From Enterococcus diestrammenae (GTDB lineage: Bacteria > Bacillota > Bacilli > Lactobacillales > Enterococcaceae), in assembly GCF_009933255.1 (NCBI RefSeq), contig NZ_MAEI01000002.1, positions 1 to 64,000 of the forward strand: a stretch of DNA of 64,000 bases, in the 5' to 3' direction. Below are positions 24,758 through 33,320 of this stretch, one piece after another. Position numbers and translations under genes: made by a program. Within the stretch, counting starts at the first letter, position 1, and every line of letters begins with the position of its first letter. Under the pieces are notes generated by a model. The model was not told the origin of the DNA and did no database searches. It saw nothing but the letters and a program-made list of their open reading frames with translations.

Positions 24758-24897
24758 TTGTTAGCTCCTTCTTGTTTTCTTGATTTTATCACAGATTGCC
24801 AAAGAGGGAAAAAAGGAAGCTAGCATCAGAGCTAAGCGGTCGTTACTTAGCCGCCAGTCTCTCCGTCGCCAGTCTGATTTTTTGTTGGGGGCGTTTA

Positions 24898-24906
24898 TGC
24901 TATAAT
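24898..24906 (+). promoter_or_regulatory. Extended -10 promoter of the glycosyltransferase gene
   Basis: TGC-TATAAT with a T-rich -35 region. Confidence 0.6.
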
Positions 24907-24946
24907 CTGTTTTAGTGGTTAAATTATAAGCGTGAAAGGAATTGCC

Positions 24947-26011
24947 ATGATTTCAATTACAATGTTGTCGCGAGCAGATACGGTCAAAGGTCAAGGGGTA
25001 GGTAGTGCCTACAATGAGCTGGTGCGTATGCTGCAAGAACGTTTTTCAGATGAGTTTAAGATCGAGATCAATTCGGCTAAAAAAGCGGATGTTTCTCATT
25101 ATCATACAATCAATCCAGAGTTTTATCTCTCCACTTTGACTCCGAAAAGTCGAGGAGTCAAAGTCGGTTATGTTCATTTTCTACCAGAAACCTTAAAAGG
25201 AAGCATTGATTTATTTAGGCCTTTTCAAAAAGTCTTTGATTGGTATGTCATGTCCTTTTATAAACGCATGGATATCTTGGTCGTGGTAAATCCGAGTTTT
25301 ATCCCGGAACTGGTAGCAGCGGGAATCCCAGAAGAAAAAGTCTGCTACATCCCCAATTTTGTGTCTACGGAGGATTTTTATCCTCAAACGGCGGCTGAGA
25401 AAAAAGAGAAAAGACAAGAATTGGGCTACGCTAGCGACGACTTTATCGTTTTAGGTGTGGGACAGATCCAAAAACGCAAAGGCTTAGACGACTTTATCCA
25501 ATTAGCCAAAGATCACCCGGAAATGCAGTATATCTGGGTAGGGGGCTTTTCTTTTGGGAAAATCACCGATGGCTATGAAGACTACCAAGAAGTCTACGAA
25601 AATCCCCCGGCAAATTTGCGTTTCACCGGGATTATCGATCGTAACCAGTTGGTAGACTACTATAATATGGCGGACGTTTTCTTGTTGCCCTCATATAATG
25701 AATTATTTCCTATGAGTATTTTGGAATCTTTTAGCTGTCACACACCGGTATTAGTAAGAAATCTAGACCTTTATGAATCGGTGATTTCTGGCTATTACAT
25801 GGGGGCGGATGATCGCCAGCAGATGTCGGAGAAGTTGACAGCTCTGCGACAAGATCCTAGTCAATTAGACGAATATGCCCAGTTGTCAGCCAAAGCTGCG
25901 TTGCATTATTCCGAAGACAATGTGGCAAAGATTTGGCATCGCTTCTATACTGATTTGGCAGCAGGACAAAAGCTGACACTAGATCCGGATAATCGGGAAG
26001 TACAGCCCTAG
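24947..26011 (+). CDS. Family 4 glycosyltransferase
   Basis: A 354-residue GT-B glycosyltransferase (GT4). The C-terminal domain has VLGVGQIQKRKGLDDFIQLA near 165-184, RFTGIIDRNQLVDYYNMADVFLLPSYNELFPMSILESFSCHTPVL near 226-270, and the E(x7)E donor-binding pattern. The N-terminal domain opens with GVGSAYNEL. Membrane-glycolipid glucosyl or galactosyl transferases of lactic acid bacteria (CpoA-like) have this form, but the acceptor cannot be read from sequence. ATG 24947 follows AAAGGAATT; the frame also has an upstream GTG. Monocistronic. Confidence 0.82.
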   Translation: MISITMLSRADTVKGQGVGSAYNELVRMLQERFSDEFKIEINSAKKADVSHYHTINPEFYLSTLTPKSRGVKVGYVHFLPETLKGSIDLFRPFQKVFDWYVMSFYKRMDILVVVNPSFIPELVAAGIPEEKVCYIPNFVSTEDFYPQTAAEKKEKRQELGYASDDFIVLGVGQIQKRKGLDDFIQLAKDHPEMQYIWVGGFSFGKITDGYEDYQEVYENPPANLRFTGIIDRNQLVDYYNMADVFLLPSYNELFPMSILESFSCHTPVLVRNLDLYESVISGYYMGADDRQQMSEKLTALRQDPSQLDEYAQLSAKAALHYSEDNVAKIWHRFYTDLAAGQKLTLDPDNREVQP

Positions 26012-26134
26012 AGCTTGTCGCTAATGATCTTCTTACTGACCGGCGAAAGGCCAAGATTCTTTAGAAATGGGTTCTTTGGTAAGTTGTGATAAGGTTTTAG
26101 TTTTTGGTGACGAATAGTTTTGAAAGTTTTCACG

Positions 26135-26174
26135 AAACAACGACAACTTGCAGTTGACTTGTCGTTGTTTTTTT
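26135..26174 (+). terminator. Terminator after the glycosyltransferase gene
   Basis: AAACAACGACAA pairs with TTGTCGTTGTTT, then more T. It lies between the -35 and -10 boxes of the rplU promoter. Confidence 0.8.
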
Positions 26175-26182
26175 GATACATT
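26154..26182 (+). promoter_or_regulatory. Promoter of the rplU-prp-rpmA operon
   Basis: TTGACT-N17-TACATT. The spacer is the descending arm and T-run of the terminator of the upstream gene. Confidence 0.65.
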
Positions 26183-26189
26183 ATTCTTG

Positions 26190-26300
26190 TTGTAATTGTG
26201 GGCACCACAGCTACAACCGCACAGAGCAAGTACTAAGCAATGGCGATGCAAGTCTTCATTCACTTGGGATGGCGAGTCTAAGTCTAAATAAGGAGGTGCT
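26190..26300 (+). promoter_or_regulatory. Probable L21 autoregulatory leader
   Basis: About 120 nt of leader before rplU, in the place where Firmicutes carry the L21 leader RNA element. Short paired segments are visible, but I cannot confirm the fold by eye. An open frame happens to run through it into rplU; it has no start signal and is not counted as coding. Confidence 0.45.
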
Positions 26301-26307
26301 TTTGAGT

Positions 26308-26616
26308 ATGTACGCAATCATCAAAACTGGTGGCAAACAAGTCAAAGTCGAAGTTGGTCAAGCAATCTACGTGGAAAAATTGAACGTGGAAGCTGGCGAA
26401 AAGGTTACTTTTGACGAAGTGATCTTGGTAGGTGGCGAATCTACGAAAGTTGGTGCTCCAACTGTCGCAGGCGCAACTGTTGTAGGGACTGTTGAAAAAC
26501 ATGGCAAACAAAAGAAAGTCGTGACTTTCAAATACAAACCTAAAAAACATTCACACCGCAAACAAGGTCATCGTCAACCTTACACTAAAGTTGTCATCGA
26601 TGCCATCAACGCATAA
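26308..26616 (+). CDS. rplU: Ribosomal protein L21
   Basis: A 102-residue large-subunit protein, normal length. [18 protein letters not shown] at the start and [19 protein letters not shown] near 79-97 are diagnostic. ATG 26308 follows AAGGAGGTG. It is first in the rplU-prp-rpmA operon, the standard Firmicutes arrangement. Confidence 0.97.
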   Translation: MYAIIKTGGKQVKVEVGQAIYVEKLNVEAGEKVTFDEVILVGGESTKVGAPTVAGATVVGTVEKHGKQKKVVTFKYKPKKHSHRKQGHRQPYTKVVIDAINA

Positions 26617-26641
26617 TTTTTTAAGAAAAGCAGGTTGAACT

Positions 26642-26980
26642 ATGATCATAGGGACATTCAAACGCAATGATTCCGGTCGTATCATCTCCTTTGAACTGAC
26701 AGGCCATGCCCAATCCGGTGAATACGGAAAGGACCTCGTCTGTGCCGCTGCTTCGGTCCTAGCCATCAGCACAGTCAACGGAATTGATGCCATTGCAGGG
26801 GTTACTCCTGCGGTGGATGCCGATGAAGACGGTGGCTACCTCTACGTGGAGATGCCGAAAGATACTACCCAAGAACAAAACAACATTATGACCATTTTGT
26901 TGGAAAATCTTTTGTTAGGTCTTCAGGCCGTTCAAGCGGAACATAGCCAATATCTGCAATTAAAAACTATCACGAAATAA
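26642..26980 (+). CDS. prp: Ribosomal-processing cysteine protease Prp
   Basis: A 112-residue cysteine protease. The catalytic pair is visible: H22 ([14 protein letters not shown]) and C34 ([10 protein letters not shown]). Prp cuts the N-terminal extension off ribosomal protein L27, which is essential in Firmicutes such as Staphylococcus. It sits between rplU and rpmA, and L27 here carries the expected cleavage sequence. Confidence 0.95.
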   Translation: MIIGTFKRNDSGRIISFELTGHAQSGEYGKDLVCAAASVLAISTVNGIDAIAGVTPAVDADEDGGYLYVEMPKDTTQEQNNIMTILLENLLLGLQAVQAEHSQYLQLKTITK

Positions 26981-27005
26981 AAACTATCACAGGAGGTGCT
27001 TTTCC

Positions 27006-27299
27006 ATGTTGATGAAAATGAACTTACAATTCTTCGCCCACAAAAAAGGGGGCGGTTCTACTTCCAACGGCCGTGACTCTCAATCCAAACGTTTAGGTGC
27101 TAAACGTGCGGACGGTCAAACGGTGACTGGTGGATCTATCTTGTATCGCCAACGCGGCACAAAAATCTATCCAGGTGTAAACGTAGGTATCGGCGGTGAC
27201 GATACTTTGTTTGCTAAAGTTGACGGTGTCGTACGTTTCGAACGTAAAGGCCGCGACAAAAAGCAAGTTAGCGTTTATCCAGTAGCTGCTGAAGCTTAA
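27006..27299 (+). CDS. rpmA: Ribosomal protein L27 with cleavable N-terminal extension
   Basis: A 97-residue L27. The N-terminus [18 protein letters not shown] contains the Prp cleavage motif NLQFF-A, so the first eleven residues should be removed to expose AHKKGG at the peptidyl-transferase centre. The body ([28 protein letters not shown]) is typical. The ribosome site AGGAGGTGCTTTT is nearly identical to that of rplU. Confidence 0.97.
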   Translation: MLMKMNLQFFAHKKGGGSTSNGRDSQSKRLGAKRADGQTVTGGSILYRQRGTKIYPGVNVGIGGDDTLFAKVDGVVRFERKGRDKKQVSVYPVAAEA

Positions 27300-27309
27300 T
27301 AAACTGATG

Positions 27310-27343
27310 GCTCCGATCCTTGTTAAAGGGTCGGAGCTTTTTT
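27310..27343 (+). terminator. Terminator of the rplU-prp-rpmA operon
   Basis: GCTCCGA-CC pairs with GG-TCGGAGC, followed by six T. Confidence 0.9.
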
Positions 27344-27346
27344 GGT

Positions 27347-27439
27347 AGATAAAGAACTTATAAAAAGTTAAGCGCCAAAAAGCTTGATGCATCAGGAATT
27401 AAGTGGCCTATTATGCCGTCATTGTGATGTCAAAAAAAG
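27347..27439 (+). repeat. Intergenic repeat family A, copy 2
   Basis: 93 nt starting 4 bases after the T-run of the rpmA terminator. It matches 61755-61847 at about 83 of 93 positions by eye and is more distantly like 188-280. It contains the palindrome TGATGCATCA and the block GGAATTAAGTGGCCTA. Confidence 0.85.
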
Positions 27440-27474
27440 ATTTGACACCTTTTTAAGGAAGCAAGACCGGTCTG

Positions 27475-27600
27475 TTTTTTTACTTTTTGGGGGTGAAGTA
27501 GGTGATTGTTTGGATTATCTGTTTCAAAGTCATCCCCTTTTAAAACGTCAGACATGGTAGAAAAACGAAGGGATGTCTAGATGCTGCGCCCCTGCAAAAT
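27475..27600 (+). repeat. Intergenic repeat family B, copy 2
   Basis: About 126 nt, matching 2325-2447. It follows repeat A copy 2 almost directly, so the 426-base gap between rpmA and the thioesterase is mostly repeat sequence. It includes an AGACAT/ATGTCT hairpin. Bases 27601-27715 hold no recognised feature. Confidence 0.5.
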
Positions 27601-27725
27601 ACTTTTTCGGGGAGAATTGGGGCGCTGGGGCGTTTCCGTTTTTAAAGTAGGAAATTACGGGTGCCAGTAGTTTTGATACCCAGAATGGGAGAAAGTTTGG
27701 TAAACTAGCTCCAGAGGTGAACTGT

Positions 27726-28268
27726 ATGGAAGAGTATAAAAAATGCCGAGAGTCACGAGTAATTCAGACGCATCGGATTTTTCCTTTTGATTTGAATCCC
27801 TTTGGCTTTTTATTTGGGGGGAAGCTGATGACGATGATTGATGATGCCGCCTCGATATCGGTTACTCGGCATTGTCGCAGAGGAGCGGTGACGGCGTCCT
27901 TGGATAGCTTAAATTTTCTGCAGCCGTTACACGAAAACCATTCTGTTTGTGTGAAATCCTATGTCTCCGGCGCCCATCATAAATCGATGGAAGTGTTCGT
28001 TAAAATTATCGGTGAAGATCTGGTGACGGGAGAACGGTATTTGGCGGCAACCTGCTTTACCACTTTTGTGGCGATTGCCTCCCATATGAATCCGGAAACT
28101 GACTTTTCGGTGCCAGGGGTTATTCCTGAAACGCCTGAAGAAAAAATGGTTTGTGCAGGCTACGAGAAGCGACGAATCGCGCGGTTAGCCGAACGCGAGG
28201 AGTACCAAGCCTTTGCGGCAAAACTATCCACGGATTTACCTTGGTCAGACGAAGGGTTAGGAGATTAG
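27726..28268 (+). CDS. Acyl-CoA thioesterase, YkhA-like hotdog fold
   Basis: A 180-residue single-hotdog thioesterase. The segment NPFGFLFGGKLMTMIDDAASISVTRHC near 23-49 carries the catalytic aspartate, and FLQPLHENHSVCVKSYVSGAHHKSMEVFVKI near 64-94 is typical of the BFIT/YkhA group. It hydrolyses acyl-CoA, probably for membrane or CoA homeostasis. ATG 27726 follows AGAGGTGA; the in-frame GTG at 27717 overlaps that site. The last 40 residues are a charged tail. Confidence 0.88.
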   Translation: MEEYKKCRESRVIQTHRIFPFDLNPFGFLFGGKLMTMIDDAASISVTRHCRRGAVTASLDSLNFLQPLHENHSVCVKSYVSGAHHKSMEVFVKIIGEDLVTGERYLAATCFTTFVAIASHMNPETDFSVPGVIPETPEEKMVCAGYEKRRIARLAEREEYQAFAAKLSTDLPWSDEGLGD

Positions 28269-28388
28269 TAGAGTTTGCAGGAAGCTGTAAGAAAAGTTTC
28301 GTAAAGATGTGGGATATGCTAGAATAGTTAAAATGAAAAGTTCTCGCTGTTTTTGGACAATAGCCGAGACGAGAAAGGAATGTTGGTT

Positions 28389-29237
28389 TTGGGAGTAAAT
28401 ATTGATGGCAAACAATTAGCAAATTTGCTGCAAGAACAGATGAAGGAAGAAGTTGCGCTACTGAAAGAAAGTGGCCTGACTCCAGGTTTGGTCGTTCTTT
28501 TGGTGGGGGAAGATAGCGCGAGTCAAGTCTATGTCCGCAACAAAGATTTAGCAGCTGCCCGGATTGGGATTGTCTCCAAAGTCGAACGCTATCCAGAGAC
28601 GATTACTGAAGCGGAATTGTTGGCAGAAATCGATAAATACAATGCTGATCCGCAATTTCATGGTATTTTAGTCCAACTGCCCTTGCCAAAACATATCGAT
28701 GAAAACAAAGTGTTGCTAGCTATTGATCCCAATAAAGATGTGGATGGTTTTCATCCGTTAAATCTCGGCGCCTTGTTTGCTGGGCATCCCACGATGATTC
28801 CTTGTACACCATATGGCATTATCAAAATGTTTGAACACTACGATATCGATTTAGAAGGTAAAAACGCAGTGGTGATCGGGCGCAGTAATATCGTCGGCAA
28901 ACCCATGGCACAGCTGTTGCTACAAAAAAATGCGACCGTCACGATGGCCCATTCTAAGACGAAAAACTTGGCTGCCCTTTGCCGCCAAGCCGATATTTTA
29001 GTCGTGGCGATTGGTCGCGGCCATTTTGTAACCAAAGATTTTGTCAAACCGGGGGCGGTAGTGATTGATGTGGGAATGAACCGCAATGAAGCCGGCAAAC
29101 TAATCGGGGATGTGGCCTATGATGAAGTGGCCCCTGTGGCTAGTTATATTACCCCAGTCCCTGGTGGTGTAGGCCCGATGACGATTACAATGTTGATGTA
29201 CCAAACCATTGAAAGTGCTAAAAGATTACACAGATAA
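28389..29237 (+). CDS. folD: Methylenetetrahydrofolate dehydrogenase/cyclohydrolase
   Basis: A 282-residue bifunctional one-carbon enzyme. Conserved motifs: [14 protein letters not shown] near 50-63 (catalytic K in YxxxK), the [11 protein letters not shown] loop near 93-103, [12 protein letters not shown] near 117-128, and [14 protein letters not shown] plus [17 protein letters not shown] for NADP binding. The family N-terminus favours TTG 28389 (MGVNIDGKQ), placed 9 nt after GAAAGGA. The frame is open from 28353, so the start is likely rather than certain. It begins a run folD-xseA-xseB-ispA-tlyA. Confidence 0.93.
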   Translation: MGVNIDGKQLANLLQEQMKEEVALLKESGLTPGLVVLLVGEDSASQVYVRNKDLAAARIGIVSKVERYPETITEAELLAEIDKYNADPQFHGILVQLPLPKHIDENKVLLAIDPNKDVDGFHPLNLGALFAGHPTMIPCTPYGIIKMFEHYDIDLEGKNAVVIGRSNIVGKPMAQLLLQKNATVTMAHSKTKNLAALCRQADILVVAIGRGHFVTKDFVKPGAVVIDVGMNRNEAGKLIGDVAYDEVAPVASYITPVPGGVGPMTITMLMYQTIESAKRLHR

Positions 29238-29254
29238 GAAATTAGGTGAACAGT

Positions 29255-30601
29255 TTGTCTCAGCAATATTTGACGGTAACCGCCTTGACTCGGTACCTGA
29301 AGCGAAAATTTGACGCCGATCCTTATTTGGATCGGGTCTTTTTAACGGGGGAAATCTCCAACTTTCGCTTACGACCCAATCATCAGTATTTTAGTTTGAA
29401 AGATGATGGGGCCAAGATTTCTGCGGTGATGTTTAAAGGGGCTTTCGATAAAATCAAGTTTCGCCCAGAAGAAGGAATGAAAGTCTTAGTGGTGGGACGG
29501 ATTTCCCTTTATGAAGCGAGTGGCAACTACCAAATTTATGTAGAACAGATGCAACCGGATGGCATCGGGGCCTTGTATCAAGCGTATGAGCAGTTAAAAG
29601 CCAAGCTCACTAAAGAGGGCCTGTTTTCAGCGCCAAAACAAACGTTGCCCCGATTTCCCAAGAAAATAGCGGTCTTAACCAGTCCATCAGGGGCGGTGAT
29701 TCGCGATATCATAACCACCGTCAAGCGTCGTTACCCCATCGCTCAGTTGGTCTTGTTTCCCACTGTGGTACAAGGAGACAAAGCCGCGGATGATGTTGTA
29801 CGAAACATTGCTCAAGTCGAAGCCCTCGGTGATTTTGATACGATGATTATCGGTCGCGGCGGAGGTTCCATTGAAGACTTGTGGCCTTTTAATGAAGAAC
29901 GGGTAGCCCGGGCGATTTTTGCAGCTCGGACGCCGATTATTTCTTCAGTAGGACATGAAACGGATACGACCATCGCTGATTTGGTGGCTGATGTACGGGC
30001 GGCTACACCTACAGCGGCAGCCGAATTGGCCGTACCGGTGTTATCAGAAGAAGTTTTGAAAATTCAACAGCAGCAAAATCGCTTGCAACAGGCCTACCTT
30101 TTGCAGTTGCAACGAAAAAACGAGCGGTTTCAGCGGGTGCTAAACTCCTATGTTTTTTGTCAACCGGAACGTTTATATGAAGCCCAGTCCCTGAAGGTGG
30201 ATCAACTGACCCAACGCCTGAGTCAAAACTTACAACAACTGGTTCGGGATAAAGAGCGGCGTTTCCAACAGACGGATCGGCATTTGCAACAGGCCAATCC
30301 CTTACCACGCCTAAAGCAGTTGCAACAACAAACCAGTTATTTAACTGCTCAGCTTAGTCAGCAAATGGGGTATTTAATGGCAAATAAACGGCAGGCGTTT
30401 CAGCAGCAAGTGCAGTCTTTGGATTTGCTCAGTCCTTTGAAAATCATGGGCTGGGGTTATACGTATACCACCAAAAACCAGCAAGTACTTAAATCTGTGC
30501 AGGAAATCACCTCCGAGGATGAATTGATCATTCACTTCCAAGATGGGGTCGTGGCGGCGACAGTTAGTGACGTCCAGCTGAAATCTAACAATAAATCGTA
30601 A
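29255..30601 (+). CDS. xseA: Exodeoxyribonuclease VII large subunit
   Basis: A 448-residue nuclease subunit. The N-terminal OB fold ([28 protein letters not shown]) precedes the catalytic core ([64 protein letters not shown]). A long glutamine-rich coiled coil covers about 255-390. With XseB it degrades single-stranded DNA. TTG 29255 is preferred because the earlier GTG overlaps the ribosome site TAGGTGA. Confidence 0.94.
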   Translation: MSQQYLTVTALTRYLKRKFDADPYLDRVFLTGEISNFRLRPNHQYFSLKDDGAKISAVMFKGAFDKIKFRPEEGMKVLVVGRISLYEASGNYQIYVEQMQPDGIGALYQAYEQLKAKLTKEGLFSAPKQTLPRFPKKIAVLTSPSGAVIRDIITTVKRRYPIAQLVLFPTVVQGDKAADDVVRNIAQVEALGDFDTMIIGRGGGSIEDLWPFNEERVARAIFAARTPIISSVGHETDTTIADLVADVRAATPTAAAELAVPVLSEEVLKIQQQQNRLQQAYLLQLQRKNERFQRVLNSYVFCQPERLYEAQSLKVDQLTQRLSQNLQQLVRDKERRFQQTDRHLQQANPLPRLKQLQQQTSYLTAQLSQQMGYLMANKRQAFQQQVQSLDLLSPLKIMGWGYTYTTKNQQVLKSVQEITSEDELIIHFQDGVVAATVSDVQLKSNNKS

Positions 30602-30684
30602 ACGTGGGCCGGTCTTTCGTTGGCATAGTTGCTCAACTGGAACCAGAAATCTCACTATTATTTACAATAAAGGAGTTTACAATC

Positions 30685-30906
30685 ATGGCACAACCGACAT
30701 TTGAAGAATCGTTGCAAGAATTGGAACAAATCGTAACTCGCTTGGAAAAAGGCGACGTGCCTTTGGAAGAAGCTCTGGCGGCGTTTCAAAAAGGAATGAC
30801 CTTGAGTAAACAATGCCAAGAAACGTTGACCAACGCGGAAGAAACGTTGACTAAAATGATGCAAGAAAACGGTCAGGAAACTGATTTTGAAGAGCCCAGC
30901 GCATGA
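30685..30906 (+). CDS. xseB: Exodeoxyribonuclease VII small subunit
   Basis: A 73-residue helical subunit. [34 protein letters not shown] is the family signature. ATG 30685 follows AAAGGAG; the longer upstream frame is not supported. The stop overlaps the ispA start by 4 nt. Confidence 0.95.
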   Translation: MAQPTFEESLQELEQIVTRLEKGDVPLEEALAAFQKGMTLSKQCQETLTNAEETLTKMMQENGQETDFEEPSA

Positions 30907-31787
30907 TGACTTTAGCAGAATTTCAACAAACACAACTACCGTTAGTAGAAGCTGAACTGACAGACTTTCTAAAACAGCATACGACCGATCCCCGACTAGC
31001 CGAAAGTATGCTTTATTCGGTAGCAGCAGGGGGCAAACGCATTCGCCCGCTGATTTTGTTGGCGGTAGTGGCTAGTTTTCGCAAAGAGTTGACCACTGGG
31101 GTTTACCAATGTGGGGCAGCTTTGGAAATGGTTCATACTTACTCCTTGATCCATGATGACTTACCGGCGATGGATGACGATGCCTTACGCCGGGGGAAAC
31201 CTACTAATCATGTGGTGTATGGAGAAGCTTTGGCGATTTTGGCGGGGGATGGCTTATTGACGGCGGCTTTTCAGCTGTTGAGCCAAGCCCAGTTAGCGAA
31301 TGATGAGAAATTGTTGTTGCTTCAATTGTTGGCGGAGAAAGCTGGGAGCCAAGGGATGGTCGCTGGTCAAGCAGCGGATATTCAAGGGGAGCATCGGCAG
31401 CTGACTTTGGAGGAGCTGGAAGGCATTCATCGCCGGAAGACTGGTGATTTATTGCTCTATGCGTTTGTTGCTGGTGGGATTTTGGCCCATCAGCCTGAAG
31501 CTGTGTTGCAGCAGTTGCAACAACTGGCGTTACATGTGGGATTGGCTTTTCAGATTCGCGATGACTTGCTAGATATCACGGCCACTGCAGAAGAAGTAGG
31601 GAAGAACACCCATAAAGACCAACTGGCGGGTAAAAATACCTATCCATCTTTGTTGGGATTTGTAGAAGCCCAGCAGGCGTTGGTAGCGGAACTGGATGCC
31701 GCTGAGCAACTATTATTGGTAATGGGGCAACAATTGGTTTTTGAACCAGCTCTTTTACAGGAAATCCTTTTGAAATTGCGAATGTGA
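30903..31787 (+). CDS. ispA: Polyprenyl synthetase (farnesyl diphosphate synthase type)
   Basis: A 294-residue all-helical prenyltransferase that condenses isopentenyl diphosphate with allylic diphosphates. The first Asp-rich motif DDLPAMDDD lies near 82-90 and the second, DDLLDI, near 220-225; GGKRIRP is near 41-47. The length and the xseB neighbour fit FPP/GPP synthase. Start ATG 30903 overlaps the xseB stop, so translation is coupled. Confidence 0.93.
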   Translation: MMTLAEFQQTQLPLVEAELTDFLKQHTTDPRLAESMLYSVAAGGKRIRPLILLAVVASFRKELTTGVYQCGAALEMVHTYSLIHDDLPAMDDDALRRGKPTNHVVYGEALAILAGDGLLTAAFQLLSQAQLANDEKLLLLQLLAEKAGSQGMVAGQAADIQGEHRQLTLEELEGIHRRKTGDLLLYAFVAGGILAHQPEAVLQQLQQLALHVGLAFQIRDDLLDITATAEEVGKNTHKDQLAGKNTYPSLLGFVEAQQALVAELDAAEQLLLVMGQQLVFEPALLQEILLKLRM

Positions 31788-31797
31788 GGCCGAAAAA

Positions 31798-32613
31798 ATG
31801 AAAAAAGAACGTGTGGATGTCTTAGCTGTCCAACAAGGCTTATTCGAAACCCGCGAAAAAGCGAAACGGGCTGTGATGGCCGGCTTAGTTGTGATGGAAA
31901 AAAACAATTTACGCCTAGACAAACCCGGAGAAAAACTACCTCAAGATACCTTGTTGCGAGTCAAAGGTGAGGTGATGCCTTATGTTTCGCGTGGTGGCTT
32001 GAAACTGGAAAAAGCGCTGAAGCAGTTTGATTTTTCTGTGACGGATAAGATTTTATTGGATATCGGTTCGTCAACGGGTGGCTTTACCGATGTCGCCTTG
32101 CAAAACGGCGCCAAGCTAAGCTATGCCTTGGATGTCGGTTACAATCAGTTGGCTTGGAAATTGCGTCAGGATCCCCGGGTAGTGGTGATGGAACGGACTA
32201 ATTTCCGTTATAGTCAACCTGCTGATTTTCTAGAGGGCTTGCCAGAAGTGGCGACGATTGATGTCTCTTTTATTTCCTTAAAGCTGATCTTGCCGCCGTT
32301 GCATGAAATACTGGTTGCCGGGGGCTCAGTGATGGCTTTGGTGAAACCGCAGTTTGAGGCTGGCAAAGAAGCGGTAGGAAAACATGGCATTGTCCGAGAA
32401 GCTGCTACTCATGAGCGAGTCTTGCAAGAAATCAGCAACTTTGCTTTGGAAACTGGCTTTGATGTAGTGGATTTGGCTTTTTCACCGATTACCGGAGGCG
32501 AAGGTAACATTGAGTTTCTACTATTGTTGACCAAAACGGAAGGTACCGGTCATTTATCTGAAAAAGTGAATATTTCCGAGGTTGTCGCGAAAGCTCATGA
32601 AACGTTGGCTTAA
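31798..32613 (+). CDS. tlyA: TlyA-family rRNA 2'-O-methyltransferase (YqxC)
   Basis: A 271-residue protein with an N-terminal S4 RNA-binding domain (ERVDVLAVQQGLFETREKAKRAVMAGLV, residues 4-31) and a FtsJ-like methyltransferase domain (LDIGSSTGGFTDVALQNGA near 85-103, DVSFISLKLILP near 155-166, VKPQFEAGKEAVGKHGIVR near 182-200). TlyA proteins methylate 16S and 23S rRNA; some relatives are called haemolysins. It closes the folD-to-tlyA run. Confidence 0.92.
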   Translation: MKKERVDVLAVQQGLFETREKAKRAVMAGLVVMEKNNLRLDKPGEKLPQDTLLRVKGEVMPYVSRGGLKLEKALKQFDFSVTDKILLDIGSSTGGFTDVALQNGAKLSYALDVGYNQLAWKLRQDPRVVVMERTNFRYSQPADFLEGLPEVATIDVSFISLKLILPPLHEILVAGGSVMALVKPQFEAGKEAVGKHGIVREAATHERVLQEISNFALETGFDVVDLAFSPITGGEGNIEFLLLLTKTEGTGHLSEKVNISEVVAKAHETLA

Positions 32614-32631
32614 GCTGTGACAGTCGGTTTT

Positions 32632-32678
32632 AAGAAAGGTTTAGGAGCAGGATTTTCCATGAACCTTTCTTTCTTTTT
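32632..32678 (+). terminator. Terminator after tlyA
   Basis: AAGAAAGGTT (32632-32641) pairs perfectly with AACCTTTCTT (32662-32671), followed by T-rich sequence. Confidence 0.85.
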
Positions 32679-32811
32679 GCATAAAAATAAGGTATGATGA
32701 TGAAGTTGAATTGGCCGGCTTTGAGAGCCTGCAAGCGGGTTATTGGCCACCCTGTCAGATAGGTTTTGATAGATTGGTCTTATTATGGATAAAGAAAGGA
32801 GTCACAGCCAG

Positions 32812-33258
32812 ATGCGCAAAAAAGAACGCCATCGTCTAATCACTCGTCTACTAAGTGAAAACAACATCCAAAAACAAGAGGATTTTGTTTCCTTACTGGA
32901 AGAGCGGGGAGTGATGGTGACCCAAGCAACGATTTCTCGAGATATTAAAGAGTTGAAGCTGATCAAGGTGCCTTTTGAAGGGGGTTATCGTTATAGTCTA
33001 CCTGCGGAAACGGCGGAAGATATTGGTGAGAAACTGGCCAAATTGTTAAAGGATGCCTTTGTTTCTGTGGATCAAATGGATAAGATGGTTATCTTAAAAA
33101 CCTTACCCGGCAACGCTGCGGCCATCAATAATTTGATTGATCGGCGCTTCAAGGGGCAGTTGTTTGCCAGCTTAAATGATGATGATTCCGTGTTGATGAT
33201 CGCGAAAACTAAAGAAGCCGCAGAGGCGTTAAAAACTGAGTTACAAGAACTTATTTAA
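32812..33258 (+). CDS. argR: Arginine repressor family regulator ArgR/AhrC
   Basis: A 148-residue regulator with an N-terminal winged helix (ATISRDIKELKLIKVP near 40-55) and a C-terminal arginine-binding hexamerisation domain (PGNAAAINNLIDRR near 102-115). It is placed before recN, the conserved position of ahrC in Firmicutes. ATG 32812 follows AAAGGAG at 32795-32801; an ATG at 32785 is too early. Enterococci often carry several paralogues, so the target is not certain. Confidence 0.92.
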   Translation: MRKKERHRLITRLLSENNIQKQEDFVSLLEERGVMVTQATISRDIKELKLIKVPFEGGYRYSLPAETAEDIGEKLAKLLKDAFVSVDQMDKMVILKTLPGNAAAINNLIDRRFKGQLFASLNDDDSVLMIAKTKEAAEALKTELQELI

Positions 33259-33320
33259 CTTTAGACAAAAGAAAAGCAACGCAACCTAGGCGTGGGTTTG
33301 CTTGAGGAGGAGGCTAGGAG

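Noticed and set aside
24846..24880. Duplicated CGCCAGTCT near the glycosyltransferase promoter
   Set aside because: Too short, two copies only, and no symmetry or spacing that suggests an operator.
26173..26307. In-frame extension of rplU through its leader
   Set aside because: No start signal, a perfect ribosome site before ATG 26308, and L21 proteins start at [11 protein letters not shown].
27409..27426. Short ATG frame (MPSL then stop) shared by two family A repeat copies
   Set aside because: Only four codons, and it is broken in copy 1, so it is not a conserved peptide.
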